Source: Actinomycetota bacterium (lineage in GTDB: Bacteria > Actinomycetota > Acidimicrobiia > Acidimicrobiales > Ilumatobacteraceae). Taken from it: 7,510 bases of DNA. The translations under genes were made by a program, and so were the position numbers. The stretch spans positions 1-7,510 of the forward strand of contig JAPKZT010000004.1 in assembly GCA_026393655.1 (NCBI GenBank), written 5' to 3'. A model generated the notes under the pieces. That model made no database searches. It was not told where the DNA came from and was given only the letters and a program-made list of their open reading frames with translations. Shown here piece by piece: positions 1-6,786 of this stretch (position 1 is its first letter; the number at the start of each line of letters is the position of its first letter).

Positions 1-410
1 ACACTAACTGCTTCTTGAACAAGACTCGTAATCAGGTGCGGTGTAGAAACTGCCACATCAATGCCCCACATCTCATTAAACATCCAATGATTTTTCGGAT
101 TATTCACACGAGCGATAACTCTTGGCGCGCCGAACTCTTGCTTTGCTAGTAACGACACGACCAAATTGTCTTCGTCGTCACCGGTTACAGCAGCGACAAC
201 ATCAGCATCGGTCACTCCTGCGGCGCGCAAGACCTCAACATCGCAAGCATCGCCAAGATACCATCGCACACCTTTGGTTTCTTCGGCTTTGCCGTAGTCA
301 CGAAAAACTGCTCGATCATTTTCGATAAGTAAAACATCGTGCCCAGCGGCGACTAGTTCTTCTGCTGTAAAGCGCCCAACACTTCCCCCACCCGCAACGA
401 TTACTTTCAT
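1..410 (-). CDS. TrkA-N/RCK potassium-uptake regulatory protein, second of pair (C-terminus cut by window edge)
   Basis: The reading frame starts at ATG 410-408 on the minus strand and stays open to the window edge, giving 136 residues. Only the N-terminal Rossmann (TrkA-N) domain is visible. It has the dinucleotide-binding loop GGGSVG at residues 7-12, an acidic residue E30 at the end of strand 2 that would hold the nucleotide ribose, GDACD at 53-57, AAVTGDDEDN at 73-82 and ARVNNP at 100-105. In known Trk/Ktr systems such proteins sit on the cytoplasmic face of a K+ transporter and gate it on binding NAD(H) or ATP/ADP. The start overlaps the stop of the upstream RCK gene in an ATGA, and AGGG lies 6 nt before it, so translational coupling is likely. 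A C-terminal TrkA-C domain would be expected beyond the edge. The order resembles M. tuberculosis ceoB-ceoC, with this gene in the ceoC position. Family is certain; the ceoC equivalence is inferred. Confidence 0.93.
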   Translation of the reverse strand, partial: MKVIVAGGGSVGRFTAEELVAAGHDVLLIENDRAVFRDYGKAEETKGVRWYLGDACDVEVLRAAGVTDADVVAAVTGDDEDNLVVSLLAKQEFGAPRVIARVNNPKNHWMFNEMWGIDVAVSTPHLITSLVQEAVS

Positions 411-1060
411 GAGGTGCCCTGCTTTAGAAGAGTGTCCAATTTGTTCAATAAATTAACTTCAACAATGAAGTATCCGACATCGCCCTGTTGAATAATTGTG
501 TTGTCATCTGGAACTATCGCCGAGCCAAGTCTGCGTAAAGCCGAAATTCGTGCGCCTGACAATTCGATGTCAGCAATTTTTTTACCGACAAAACCATCGG
601 GGAATTCGCGCTCAACTAAAACCACATTCGAACTTGGGTCTGTCCACTCAATAGTAGAAACATCTGGCAAAATTCGGCGCAAGATGCGTTCTGATGTCCA
701 CTTGACAGTCGCAACTGTGGCGACACCAAGGCGCTCATAGATCTCAGCTCGTTTTGGGTCATAAATTCGCGCAACAACTTTTTCAATACCAAATTTTTCG
801 CGTGCAACACGCGCTATTAAAATATTTGAATTGTCGCCGTTAGTAACTGCGGCCACTGCCTGTGCGCGATCGATTCCGGCTTCTAGCAAAACATCACGAT
901 CAAAGCCGATGCCTGCAATCGTGAGGCCTGAAAAGTTTTCGCCCAGACGCTTGAATGCGTCTGGTTTTCGGTCGATGACTGCAACTGTGTTGCCTGATGC
1001 AATTAGTTCAAGTGCGAGAGTTGAACCAACTCGACCACAACCCACAATTACGACGTGCAC
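407..1060 (-). CDS. TrkA family (RCK) potassium-uptake regulatory protein, first of pair
   Basis: This 217-residue cytoplasmic protein has a full RCK layout. The N-terminal TrkA-N Rossmann domain (about 1-125) has GCGRVG at 7-12, the ribose-binding acid D30 in AVIDRK, AAVTNGD at 70-76 and VARIYDP at 96-102. A TrkA-C ligand-binding domain follows at about 136-215. The length matches single-RCK proteins (about 220 residues) rather than the double TrkA of E. coli (about 458). Start is GTG 1060-1058: the reading begins directly with the first beta strand (HVVIVGCG), and no ATG is available nearby. Only a weak AGG lies 9 nt upstream. The usual GDA-type motif after strand 3 reads GIGFD here (50-54), a mild divergence. 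It is followed with a 4-nt overlap by a second RCK gene, so the two probably form a hetero-oligomeric gating ring. It is divergent from a KimA-like permease, as M. tuberculosis ceoB is from Rv2690c. The partner channel is not in the window. Confidence 0.95.
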   Translation of the reverse strand: MHVVIVGCGRVGSTLALELIASGNTVAVIDRKPDAFKRLGENFSGLTIAGIGFDRDVLLEAGIDRAQAVAAVTNGDNSNILIARVAREKFGIEKVVARIYDPKRAEIYERLGVATVATVKWTSERILRRILPDVSTIEWTDPSSNVVLVEREFPDGFVGKKIADIELSGARISALRRLGSAIVPDDNTIIQQGDVGYFIVEVNLLNKLDTLLKQGTS

Positions 1061-1124
1061 GATGGTAAGCCTAAGCCTCTAATCGTGCAAAACACTAACG
1101 ATTGTGCGAAGATAGACAACCGAT
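1061..1124. promoter_or_regulatory. Divergent intergenic region between the RCK pair and the KimA-like permease
   Basis: These 64 nt must contain the start signals for both the minus-strand RCK genes and the plus-strand permease. I see no hexamer pair close enough to TTGACA/TATAAT to place either promoter. The permease ATG at 1125 has no clear Shine-Dalgarno, only GAAGA about 12 nt upstream, so leaderless or near-leaderless transcription is possible. The region is too short for a ydaO/kimA-type c-di-AMP riboswitch. It contains a tandem hexamer TAAGCC (1066-1077) and an imperfect direct repeat listed separately. That it is regulatory follows from the gene layout; no individual site is proven. 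Confidence 0.6.
1081..1111. repeat. Imperfect 11-bp direct repeat, 20-bp period
   Basis: AATCGTGCAAA (1081-1091) and GATTGTGCGAA (1101-1111) agree at 8 of 11 positions and are offset by exactly 20 bp, close to two turns of the helix. They lie in the middle of the divergent promoter region, where a dimeric regulator bound on one helix face could control both directions. Chance is a real alternative at this length. Confidence 0.3.
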
Positions 1125-2987
1125 ATGGCACTTTCACCGTCTGCTCTAAAACGTTTCTTGATCGGTAAGCCGATCGCCAGTTCGCAAGATCAACACCACC
1201 GGCTTTCGAAAAAAATTGCGCTGCCAGTCTTTGCAAGTGACGCGATTTCAAGTACTGCGTATGCCACAGAAGAGATTCTGATTGTATTTTTATCGCTGGC
1301 CGCAGTTGGGTTATCGGCTTTTGACAATCTGGTGCCAATTTCAGTTCTAGTAATTTTCTTATTGATCATCGTCGTCAGCAGTTACCGACAAACAATTTAT
1401 GCGTACCCAAATGGTGGTGGCAGTTACATTGTTGCTCGCGAAAATCTGGGTCGGTCGCCATCGCTTGTTGCTGGGGCATCAATGCTTATTGACTATATTT
1501 TGACGGTTGCTGTTTCGGTTTCAGCTGGAGTTGCCGCGATCGTCTCGGCGTTTAGCAGTCTCGCGCCACATCGAGTGACACTCTGCGTCGGATTTATTCT
1601 GATAGTGACATTGGCAAACTTGCGTGGCTTGAAAGAATCTGGCGCACTTTTTGCTCCGCCAACTTACCTATATATAGTCAGCCTTGCTTCGTTGATAATC
1701 GTTGGGTTGTACAAGGTTTACTTTAAAGATCTCGGACCAATAGACCATTCTGGTGAAGTTGCTCAAGAACTTCTCTCGGGTCAAAAAACCCTGACAATAT
1801 TTTTCTTTCTTAAAGCATTCTCGTCTGGTGCGGTTGCTTTAACTGGCATCGAGGCTGTCGCCGATGGTGTGCCAGCATTTGAAAAACCTGAAGCAAAGAA
1901 TGCATCGAAGACTTTGATGTGGATGGCTGTAGTTCTTGGATCATCATTTCTTGGCTTAAGTATTCTCGCGCAAAAACTTCAGCCGCTTAAAGATCACGAA
2001 GGAAACATAAAAGTGACCGTGTTGGCGCAGATGGCCGAACAAGTTTACGGCGGCAGAAACATCTTGTTTTATATTACCCAATTTGCAACTTTCGGAATTC
2101 TGATCTTGGCAGCGAACACGGCATACGCAGATTTTCCGAGACTTTCATCAATAATCGCAAAAGATAATTATTTGCCGCGCCAACTTGCTAACCGCGGTGA
2201 TCGTCTAGTTTTTTCGAACGGTGTTATCTTTTTAGGCTTAGCAGCGTCGGCGTTAGTGATTGCATTCGGCGGCATTGTTAATGCTTTGATTCCGCTATAT
2301 GCAGTTGGAGTATTTACCGGTTTCACACTTAGCCAATTCGGCATGCTTGTTCGGCACCGAAAACTAAAAGAACCAGGCTGGCAAGTTAGGGCATTTTTCT
2401 CGGGAGTTGGTTCTCTGACAACATTGGCAGTGGCAGGCACAGTCGTAGTTGTCAAGTTCACCGATGGAGCGTGGATTCCTGCGGTCATTATTCCATCGAT
2501 GATGGCAATCTTCTTGACGATTAATCGCCACTACGTTCGCGTTCGATCGTTTCTAAAAATTGAAGAAGGCTATGTAGCGCCAAGGCACACTCACCTCGTG
2601 GTCGTGCTCGTGGGCTCAGTGAATAAAGGTGTTCTGCAGGCAGTTAAGTACGCCGAGAGTCTGCGGCCCGACAGGTTGCTTGCGTTATCTGTTGTTGGCT
2701 CACCTGAAGCACGTGCGAAATTAGACGCCGACTGGGCGAAGCACAACATGACAGTTGATCTAGAAATGATTAATGATGAGTTCAGAGATATCACCGATTC
2801 AGTGATGACGAGAATTAACCAACTCGATGACGAGGCCAGTGACGACATCATCACTGTGATTATTCCAGAATTCGTAACGTCACTTAGGTCACAGTGGCTA
2901 CATAATCAATCAGCGCTTTCAATTAAGGCGCGATTGTTATATCGTCCAAATACTGTCGTGACCTCGGTGCCTATTGTCATTAAGTAA
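1125..2987 (+). CDS. KimA-like APC-superfamily potassium transporter
   Basis: This 620-residue inner-membrane protein has a LeuT-fold APC permease core (about 30-470, probably 12 membrane segments) and a soluble C-terminal domain (about 488-620) of the USP-like alpha/beta type. It resembles B. subtilis KimA (YdaO), a high-affinity K+ importer driven by the proton gradient and inhibited by c-di-AMP, along its whole length. Shared blocks, compared from memory, include KRFLIGKP (9-16), SDAISSTAY (38-46), YRQTIYAYPNGGGSYIV (87-103), DYILTVAVSVSAG (123-135), ALTGIEA (238-244), RGDRLVFSNGVIFLG (357-371), IPLYAVGVF (389-397) and HNQSA (593-597). Positions matching KimA K+-site residues are retained: D39, Y46, T127, S131, T240, E243 and Y392. 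ATG 1125 is chosen because KRFLIGKP begins at the same distance from the N-terminus as in KimA. No riboswitch precedes it, so any c-di-AMP control would act on the protein. It is divergent from two RCK genes, as in mycobacteria. An amino-acid permease is the alternative, but the close KimA match argues against it. Confidence 0.9.
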   Translation: MALSPSALKRFLIGKPIASSQDQHHRLSKKIALPVFASDAISSTAYATEEILIVFLSLAAVGLSAFDNLVPISVLVIFLLIIVVSSYRQTIYAYPNGGGSYIVARENLGRSPSLVAGASMLIDYILTVAVSVSAGVAAIVSAFSSLAPHRVTLCVGFILIVTLANLRGLKESGALFAPPTYLYIVSLASLIIVGLYKVYFKDLGPIDHSGEVAQELLSGQKTLTIFFFLKAFSSGAVALTGIEAVADGVPAFEKPEAKNASKTLMWMAVVLGSSFLGLSILAQKLQPLKDHEGNIKVTVLAQMAEQVYGGRNILFYITQFATFGILILAANTAYADFPRLSSIIAKDNYLPRQLANRGDRLVFSNGVIFLGLAASALVIAFGGIVNALIPLYAVGVFTGFTLSQFGMLVRHRKLKEPGWQVRAFFSGVGSLTTLAVAGTVVVVKFTDGAWIPAVIIPSMMAIFLTINRHYVRVRSFLKIEEGYVAPRHTHLVVVLVGSVNKGVLQAVKYAESLRPDRLLALSVVGSPEARAKLDADWAKHNMTVDLEMINDEFRDITDSVMTRINQLDDEASDDIITVIIPEFVTSLRSQWLHNQSALSIKARLLYRPNTVVTSVPIVIK

Positions 2988-3003
2988 CTAGCATTGTCGC
3001 TAT

Positions 3004-3897
3004 ATGAAAATAATAATTTCTGGCGCAAGCGGATTAATCGGTAAACCTTTAGTTAAAAAACTCAGTCTTTCAGGACACGAAGTAGTTCAACTAGTTCGTC
3101 GAACACCTAACGCAAACGAAAGTCGATGGAACCCTGCAGCCGGTCAAATCGATGCATCCGTTATTGACGGTGCTGACGCTGTGATCCATCTTTCGGGTGC
3201 TGGCATTGGCGATCGACGATGGACAACAAAATACAAACAAGAACTTGTTGACAGTCGAACTAAGAGCACATCACTGCTGGCGACAACGATCACCAACTGC
3301 GCGAAAAAACCAAGTGTGTTTTTGTCGGGATCCGCAATAGGAATCTACGGCCCCCGCGGCGATGAAGAATTAACCGAACAGTCGAGCAGCGGTTCGAGCT
3401 TCTTGGCCGATATTTGCAAGCAGTGGGAATCTGCAGCAAAACCTGCGGTAGATGCCGGCGTGCGAACAGTTTATTTGCGAACCGGAATCGTGCTGACACC
3501 GCTTGGTGGCGCACTCAAAAAACAACTTCCGCTTTTCAAACTTGGTCTTGGCGGAAAATTTGGTGATGGACGGGCGTGGCAGAGTTGGATCTCGCTTGAT
3601 GACGAACTTGCCGCGATTGAACATTTACTCACAGCCAAAGTCTCAGGTGCAGTAAATCTAACCGCACCTAACCCGATTACAAACGCAGACTTCACAACAG
3701 CGTTGGCTCGCGCTCTCAAACGACTTGCAATTTTACCGATACCGAAGTTCGGACCGAAACTCTTGCTTGGTGGCGAACTCGCCGATGCTCTGCTGTTCAC
3801 CGGGCAACGAGTGATGCCAATTGAGTTGCAAAAATCTGGGTTTGTGTTTAAACATTCGACAATTGACGTTGCATTGCGAGCACTGCTCAACAAATGA
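3004..3897 (+). CDS. TIGR01777-type epimerase / atypical SDR (YfcH-SDR39U1 family)
   Basis: This 297-residue cytoplasmic protein is of normal length for the family. It has an N-terminal NAD(P)-binding Rossmann loop GASGLIG (7-13), with an R32-R33 pair after strand 2 that would suit NADP(H). The family block HLSGAGIGDRRWT lies at 62-74, the strand SGSAIGIYG at 108-116, WISLDDELAAI at 195-205, and a C-terminal DUF1731 segment at about 250-297 containing LLLGGELADALLFTGQRVMP. The SDR catalytic YxxxK pair is not formed: Y115 is followed by GPRG. This is usual in this atypical group, and its reaction is unknown for most members. ATG 3004 lies 16 nt after the permease stop, with no Shine-Dalgarno and no terminator between them, so cotranscription is likely. 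Its stop overlaps the start of the FAD oxidoreductase in an ATGA, suggesting coupled translation and a shared pathway. The family is certain; substrate is unknown. Confidence 0.92.
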   Translation: MKIIISGASGLIGKPLVKKLSLSGHEVVQLVRRTPNANESRWNPAAGQIDASVIDGADAVIHLSGAGIGDRRWTTKYKQELVDSRTKSTSLLATTITNCAKKPSVFLSGSAIGIYGPRGDEELTEQSSSGSSFLADICKQWESAAKPAVDAGVRTVYLRTGIVLTPLGGALKKQLPLFKLGLGGKFGDGRAWQSWISLDDELAAIEHLLTAKVSGAVNLTAPNPITNADFTTALARALKRLAILPIPKFGPKLLLGGELADALLFTGQRVMPIELQKSGFVFKHSTIDVALRALLNK

Positions 3898-5132
3898 ACC
3901 CGTTGCCCGGCAGCGTTGACGCGGTTGTGATCGGCGCTGGACTGGCGGGTTTGGCTGCTGCGAGACAGATAAAAAGTCGCGGCAGATCTGTAATCGTGAT
4001 CGAAGCCCAAGACGGTGTTGGTGGACGTGTTCGCACCGACAAAGTTGACGGATTTTTGCTTGATCGCGGATTTCAAGTTCTGTTGACTGCGTATCCCGAA
4101 CTTAAAACGCAAATTGATATGAGTGCGCTTGATTTAAAGATGTTCAGTTCTGGCGCTCTGGTAATACGAAACGGTAAAGAGTCAGTTGTTACAGACCCGT
4201 TTCGTGAACCACGGCGTGCAGTCGCAACAGTGCTGGCGCCAATTGGTTCTTTGGCTGACAAGATGCGAATCGCGGCGTTGCGTTGGCGAGTAATGCACTC
4301 CGATGCGACAAAAATTTTGAGCAGTACTGATATTTCGACTGTTGTTGCATTACGCGGCTTGGGATTCTCTTCAAAAATGATTGATCGATTTTTTCGACCG
4401 TTATTTGGTGGTATCCAACTTGATCCTGATTTGCGAACTTCACGGCGGATGTTTGAAATTATTTTTAAGTCACTAAGTGAAGGTCAAAGTGCGTTACCAA
4501 CTAATGGCATGAGTGCATTGCCTGAGCAGATGGCAAAACATCTTGGATCTGAAAATATCTTTCTAAACACGCGAGCAACAAACATCGAGCCAGGCTTCGT
4601 TTCAACGGCGAACGCACGTATTGAAACGAAAGCCGTCGTAGTGGCAACTGATCAGCCGAGTTCTAGCGAACTTTTGCGAACCAGCGAAATCGCGTCACGA
4701 GTTGCTGGCTGTGTTTATTTTGCCGCAGACGAAGCACCAACACACGAAAAATTTGTTGTGCTTGATGGCACTGGTCGTGGCCCAGTTCTGAACGCTGCGG
4801 TGCTTAGCAATATTGCGCCGAGTTACGCACCTCCTGGTCAACATTTGATTGTTGCCGCACTCCCAGGAGTAATTAACGGAGATCTTGAAGAGATGTCGCG
4901 TGATCAACTTCGCACCTGGTGGGGACCACAAGTTGATGCGTGGCGACACATCAAGACTTATCGAATTACACACGCCGGCCCAGCGCAACTGCCGCCGTTT
5001 AATCCGAAGCAAAAAGTTTCACTTGGGGATGGATTGTTCGTTTGCGGTGACCATCGCGACACTGGGTCAATTCAAGGTGCGCTCTACTCAGGTCGACGCT
5101 GTGGTGAAGCAGTAGTTGCTTCGCTCGCCTAG
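3894..5132 (+). CDS. FAD-dependent oxidoreductase of the amine oxidase / phytoene desaturase-like superfamily
   Basis: This 412-residue protein has the N-terminal FAD Rossmann motif GAGLAGL (14-20), the ribose-binding E37 in VIEAQ and the GVGGRVRTD loop (41-49), typical of amine oxidases, protoporphyrinogen oxidases and phytoene desaturases. A conserved substrate-domain segment FFRPLFGGIQLD lies at 166-177, ALPTNGMSALPEQ at 200-212, and the C-terminal FAD-closing motif CGDHRDTGSIQGA at 384-396. Members of this roughly 400-residue subgroup are common in actinobacteria and cyanobacteria but are mostly uncharacterised. Oxidation or desaturation of a hydrophobic small molecule is plausible, not shown. 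There is no signal peptide or clear membrane segment. ATG 3894 overlaps the preceding stop by 4 nt and places the FAD loop at the expected distance from the N-terminus. The SRPBCC gene starts 10 nt after its stop. A true carotenoid desaturase is unlikely: it is shorter than the usual 490-500 residues and no other crt gene is nearby. Confidence 0.9.
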   Translation: MNPLPGSVDAVVIGAGLAGLAAARQIKSRGRSVIVIEAQDGVGGRVRTDKVDGFLLDRGFQVLLTAYPELKTQIDMSALDLKMFSSGALVIRNGKESVVTDPFREPRRAVATVLAPIGSLADKMRIAALRWRVMHSDATKILSSTDISTVVALRGLGFSSKMIDRFFRPLFGGIQLDPDLRTSRRMFEIIFKSLSEGQSALPTNGMSALPEQMAKHLGSENIFLNTRATNIEPGFVSTANARIETKAVVVATDQPSSSELLRTSEIASRVAGCVYFAADEAPTHEKFVVLDGTGRGPVLNAAVLSNIAPSYAPPGQHLIVAALPGVINGDLEEMSRDQLRTWWGPQVDAWRHIKTYRITHAGPAQLPPFNPKQKVSLGDGLFVCGDHRDTGSIQGALYSGRRCGEAVVASLA

Positions 5133-5142
5133 CATCAATCGC

Positions 5143-5613
5143 ATGAAAACACCAAGTAGTAGCGCACACGATAAGAAAAATAAAATAGTTTCAGTTAGCA
5201 AGTTGGTACCAGCCAGCGAAGAACAAATTTTTGAGCTTCTCGCAAACCCAGCAATGCACCCCGTAATAGATGGCTCCGGGTTTGTCATCGCATCGCAGCC
5301 GTCAGCACCGAAACGACTATCACAAAATGCAACTTTTGGTATGAGCATGAAGCGTGGCGTGCCATACAAAATGACTAATACCGTCGTTGAGTTCGTTGAA
5401 GGCAAGCAGATCGGCTGGCGACACATTGGTGGCCACATTTGGCGCTACATCCTCGAACCGACTACTGGCGGCACAACAGTCACCGAACAATTCTCATATG
5501 GCACAAGCAAATCACCCCTGACTTTGAAACTCGCTGGCTACATCAAAGGCAACGAAAGAGCGATCAGGCAGACACTTACCAATTTGTCCGATTACTTTGC
5601 AAATAAAAAATAG
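5143..5613 (+). CDS. SRPBCC family (START/Bet v1-like) hydrophobic-ligand-binding protein
   Basis: This protein of 156 residues matches the polyketide cyclase/dehydrase-type SRPBCC fold in length and pattern. After a charged, flexible leader (1-14), strand 1 is at about 15-22 (IVSVSKLV), followed by PASEEQIFELLANPAMHPVI, which is the typical helix pair with a conserved proline/tryptophan-like turn. Alternating strands follow through 47-118 (FGMSMKRG, GWRHIGGHIWRYILEP, TTVTEQFSYG), and a long C-terminal helix lies at 127-152. The fold forms a deep cavity for lipids or other hydrophobic molecules, and some members act as cyclases or carriers. The start is ATG 5143, 10 nt beyond the FAD gene stop. 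An in-frame TTG at 5116 would overlap the FAD gene and add nine poorly hydrophobic residues, so it was rejected. No Shine-Dalgarno is visible. Placement between an FAD oxidoreductase and argJ suggests it binds the substrate of the neighbouring redox enzymes. Specific function is unknown. Confidence 0.85.
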   Translation: MKTPSSSAHDKKNKIVSVSKLVPASEEQIFELLANPAMHPVIDGSGFVIASQPSAPKRLSQNATFGMSMKRGVPYKMTNTVVEFVEGKQIGWRHIGGHIWRYILEPTTGGTTVTEQFSYGTSKSPLTLKLAGYIKGNERAIRQTLTNLSDYFANKK

Positions 5614-5622
5614 ACTGAGGTC

Positions 5623-6777
5623 GTGAAGTTACCAAGAGGTTTTGGCGCTTATGTTGCCAATATCGGTATCAAAGACGCGAGCAATGATTTCACACTTGTT
5701 GTTGCCGAGAAATCTTGCGCAGCGTCTGGAGTGTTCACACAGAGTCGATTTGCCGGGCCCAGCGTTATTCTGAGTCGCGAGAACATCGCCGATTTGTCGG
5801 CGCGGGCAGTGGTTGTGATTTCTAAAAATGCAAATGTCGCAACTGGCGCTGAAGGAATAAGTAACGCTCGCGAAGTTGTTAATGCTGTTGCGCAGAAAAT
5901 TGGTTGTGAGGCGAAAGATGTTTTGATCGCTTCGACTGGTGTGATCGGTCGTCAATATCCGATGAAAAATGTTCGTTCAGGTTTGGCGGCGATACCGCCA
6001 GTTTTTGAAGAAACTTCTGTCGATGAAGTTGCGCGTGGAATTATGACTACCGATACGGTGCACAAAACTGCTGATGCTGTAATCGCAGGATCTACAGCGC
6101 GAATCGTAGGTGTTGCTAAAGGCGTCGGGATGATCGAGCCAAATATGGCGACTCTGATCACCATGTTATTTACCGATGCGTTGATTTCGAAAACTGATCT
6201 TGACCAAATTTTTCGTCGCGTAATTGACAAAACATTTAATTGCGTTTCGATTGATACTGATACTTCAACAAGTGACACGGCAATTATTTTGGCTAGTGGT
6301 AATAGTGGCGTAGTTGATCTTTCAAGTTTTGAAACTTCGCTGCATCAAGTTGCGCTTTCGCTGACTCAGCAAGTTGCTCGTGATGGTGAAGGTGCAGAAA
6401 AACTAATCGAGGTCTGCGTTGATAATGCACGTGACGAGCGACAGGCAAAACTTGTGGCTAAATCAATAGTCAATTCACCACTGGTCAAAACAGCTGTGCA
6501 CGGCGCCGACCCAAATTGGGGTCGAGTAGCAATGGCGATTGGTAAGTGCAGCGACGAGGGTGACATTGACGAATCGCAAGTTGTAATTCGCTTTGGCACA
6601 CAAGAGGTTTACCCAACGTTTGTTGATGCTTCGGGGCTTGACGCACTCAGCAAGTACATGCATAACGACACAGTTCGAATTCATATCACGCTCAACACCG
6701 GCCGCGCCGATTGCACCGTGTGGGGTTGCGACCTCACCGACGGCTACATCCGTATCAACGCCGACTACACCACATAA
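5623..6777 (+). CDS. argJ: ArgJ-family ornithine/glutamate N-acetyltransferase, self-cleaving
   Basis: ArgJ moves the acetyl group from N-acetylornithine to glutamate (and in bifunctional forms also uses acetyl-CoA), giving the cyclic route of arginine synthesis. The precursor is 384 residues, near the family norm of about 400. It should cleave itself between A176 and T177 in PNMATL, making T177 the N-terminal nucleophile of the beta chain. Active-site positions are present, by comparison from memory with M. tuberculosis ArgJ: oxyanion-hole T105-G106 in STGVIG, MTTDT (141-145), K166, E256 in RDGEG, and N379 and T384 at the C-terminus. DPNWGR (296-301) and SPLVKTA (285-291) are also standard. 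The usual NSGxANACTG block reads ISKNANVATG (66-75), and the DGDTSTND-type block reads DTDTSTSD (211-218), so it is somewhat divergent. The start is GTG 5623: an in-frame stop at 5611-5613 excludes anything longer, and GAGG lies only 2 nt upstream. No argC, argB, argD or argF is present nearby. A paralog with another acyl substrate (as OAT2 in clavulanate clusters) is the alternative. Confidence 0.9.
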   Translation: MKLPRGFGAYVANIGIKDASNDFTLVVAEKSCAASGVFTQSRFAGPSVILSRENIADLSARAVVVISKNANVATGAEGISNAREVVNAVAQKIGCEAKDVLIASTGVIGRQYPMKNVRSGLAAIPPVFEETSVDEVARGIMTTDTVHKTADAVIAGSTARIVGVAKGVGMIEPNMATLITMLFTDALISKTDLDQIFRRVIDKTFNCVSIDTDTSTSDTAIILASGNSGVVDLSSFETSLHQVALSLTQQVARDGEGAEKLIEVCVDNARDERQAKLVAKSIVNSPLVKTAVHGADPNWGRVAMAIGKCSDEGDIDESQVVIRFGTQEVYPTFVDASGLDALSKYMHNDTVRIHITLNTGRADCTVWGCDLTDGYIRINADYTT

Positions 6778-6786
6778 TCCGCCACC

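Noticed and set aside
122..328. Open frame of 68 residues on the plus strand
   Set aside because: It lies antisense to the partial RCK gene, is arginine/glutamine/histidine-rich low-complexity in translation and has no family resemblance.
1048..1338. Minus-strand open frame of 96 residues covering the divergent promoter
   Set aside because: It overlaps the N-termini of both the RCK gene and the KimA-like gene, whose starts are well supported. No recognisable sequence.
2988..3003. Possible terminator or promoter between the permease and the SDR gene
   Set aside because: The 16 nt contain no stem-loop, T-run or recognisable promoter hexamers.
3471..4112. Long minus-strand open frame of 213 residues
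   Set aside because: It is antisense across the SDR and FAD genes, both with unmistakable motifs. Its translation is serine/arginine-rich with no domain pattern, so it is a shadow of codon bias.
5116..5142. Upstream TTG start for the SRPBCC gene
   Set aside because: It would overlap the FAD gene and add nine residues outside the fold; ATG 5143 fits the operon spacing better.
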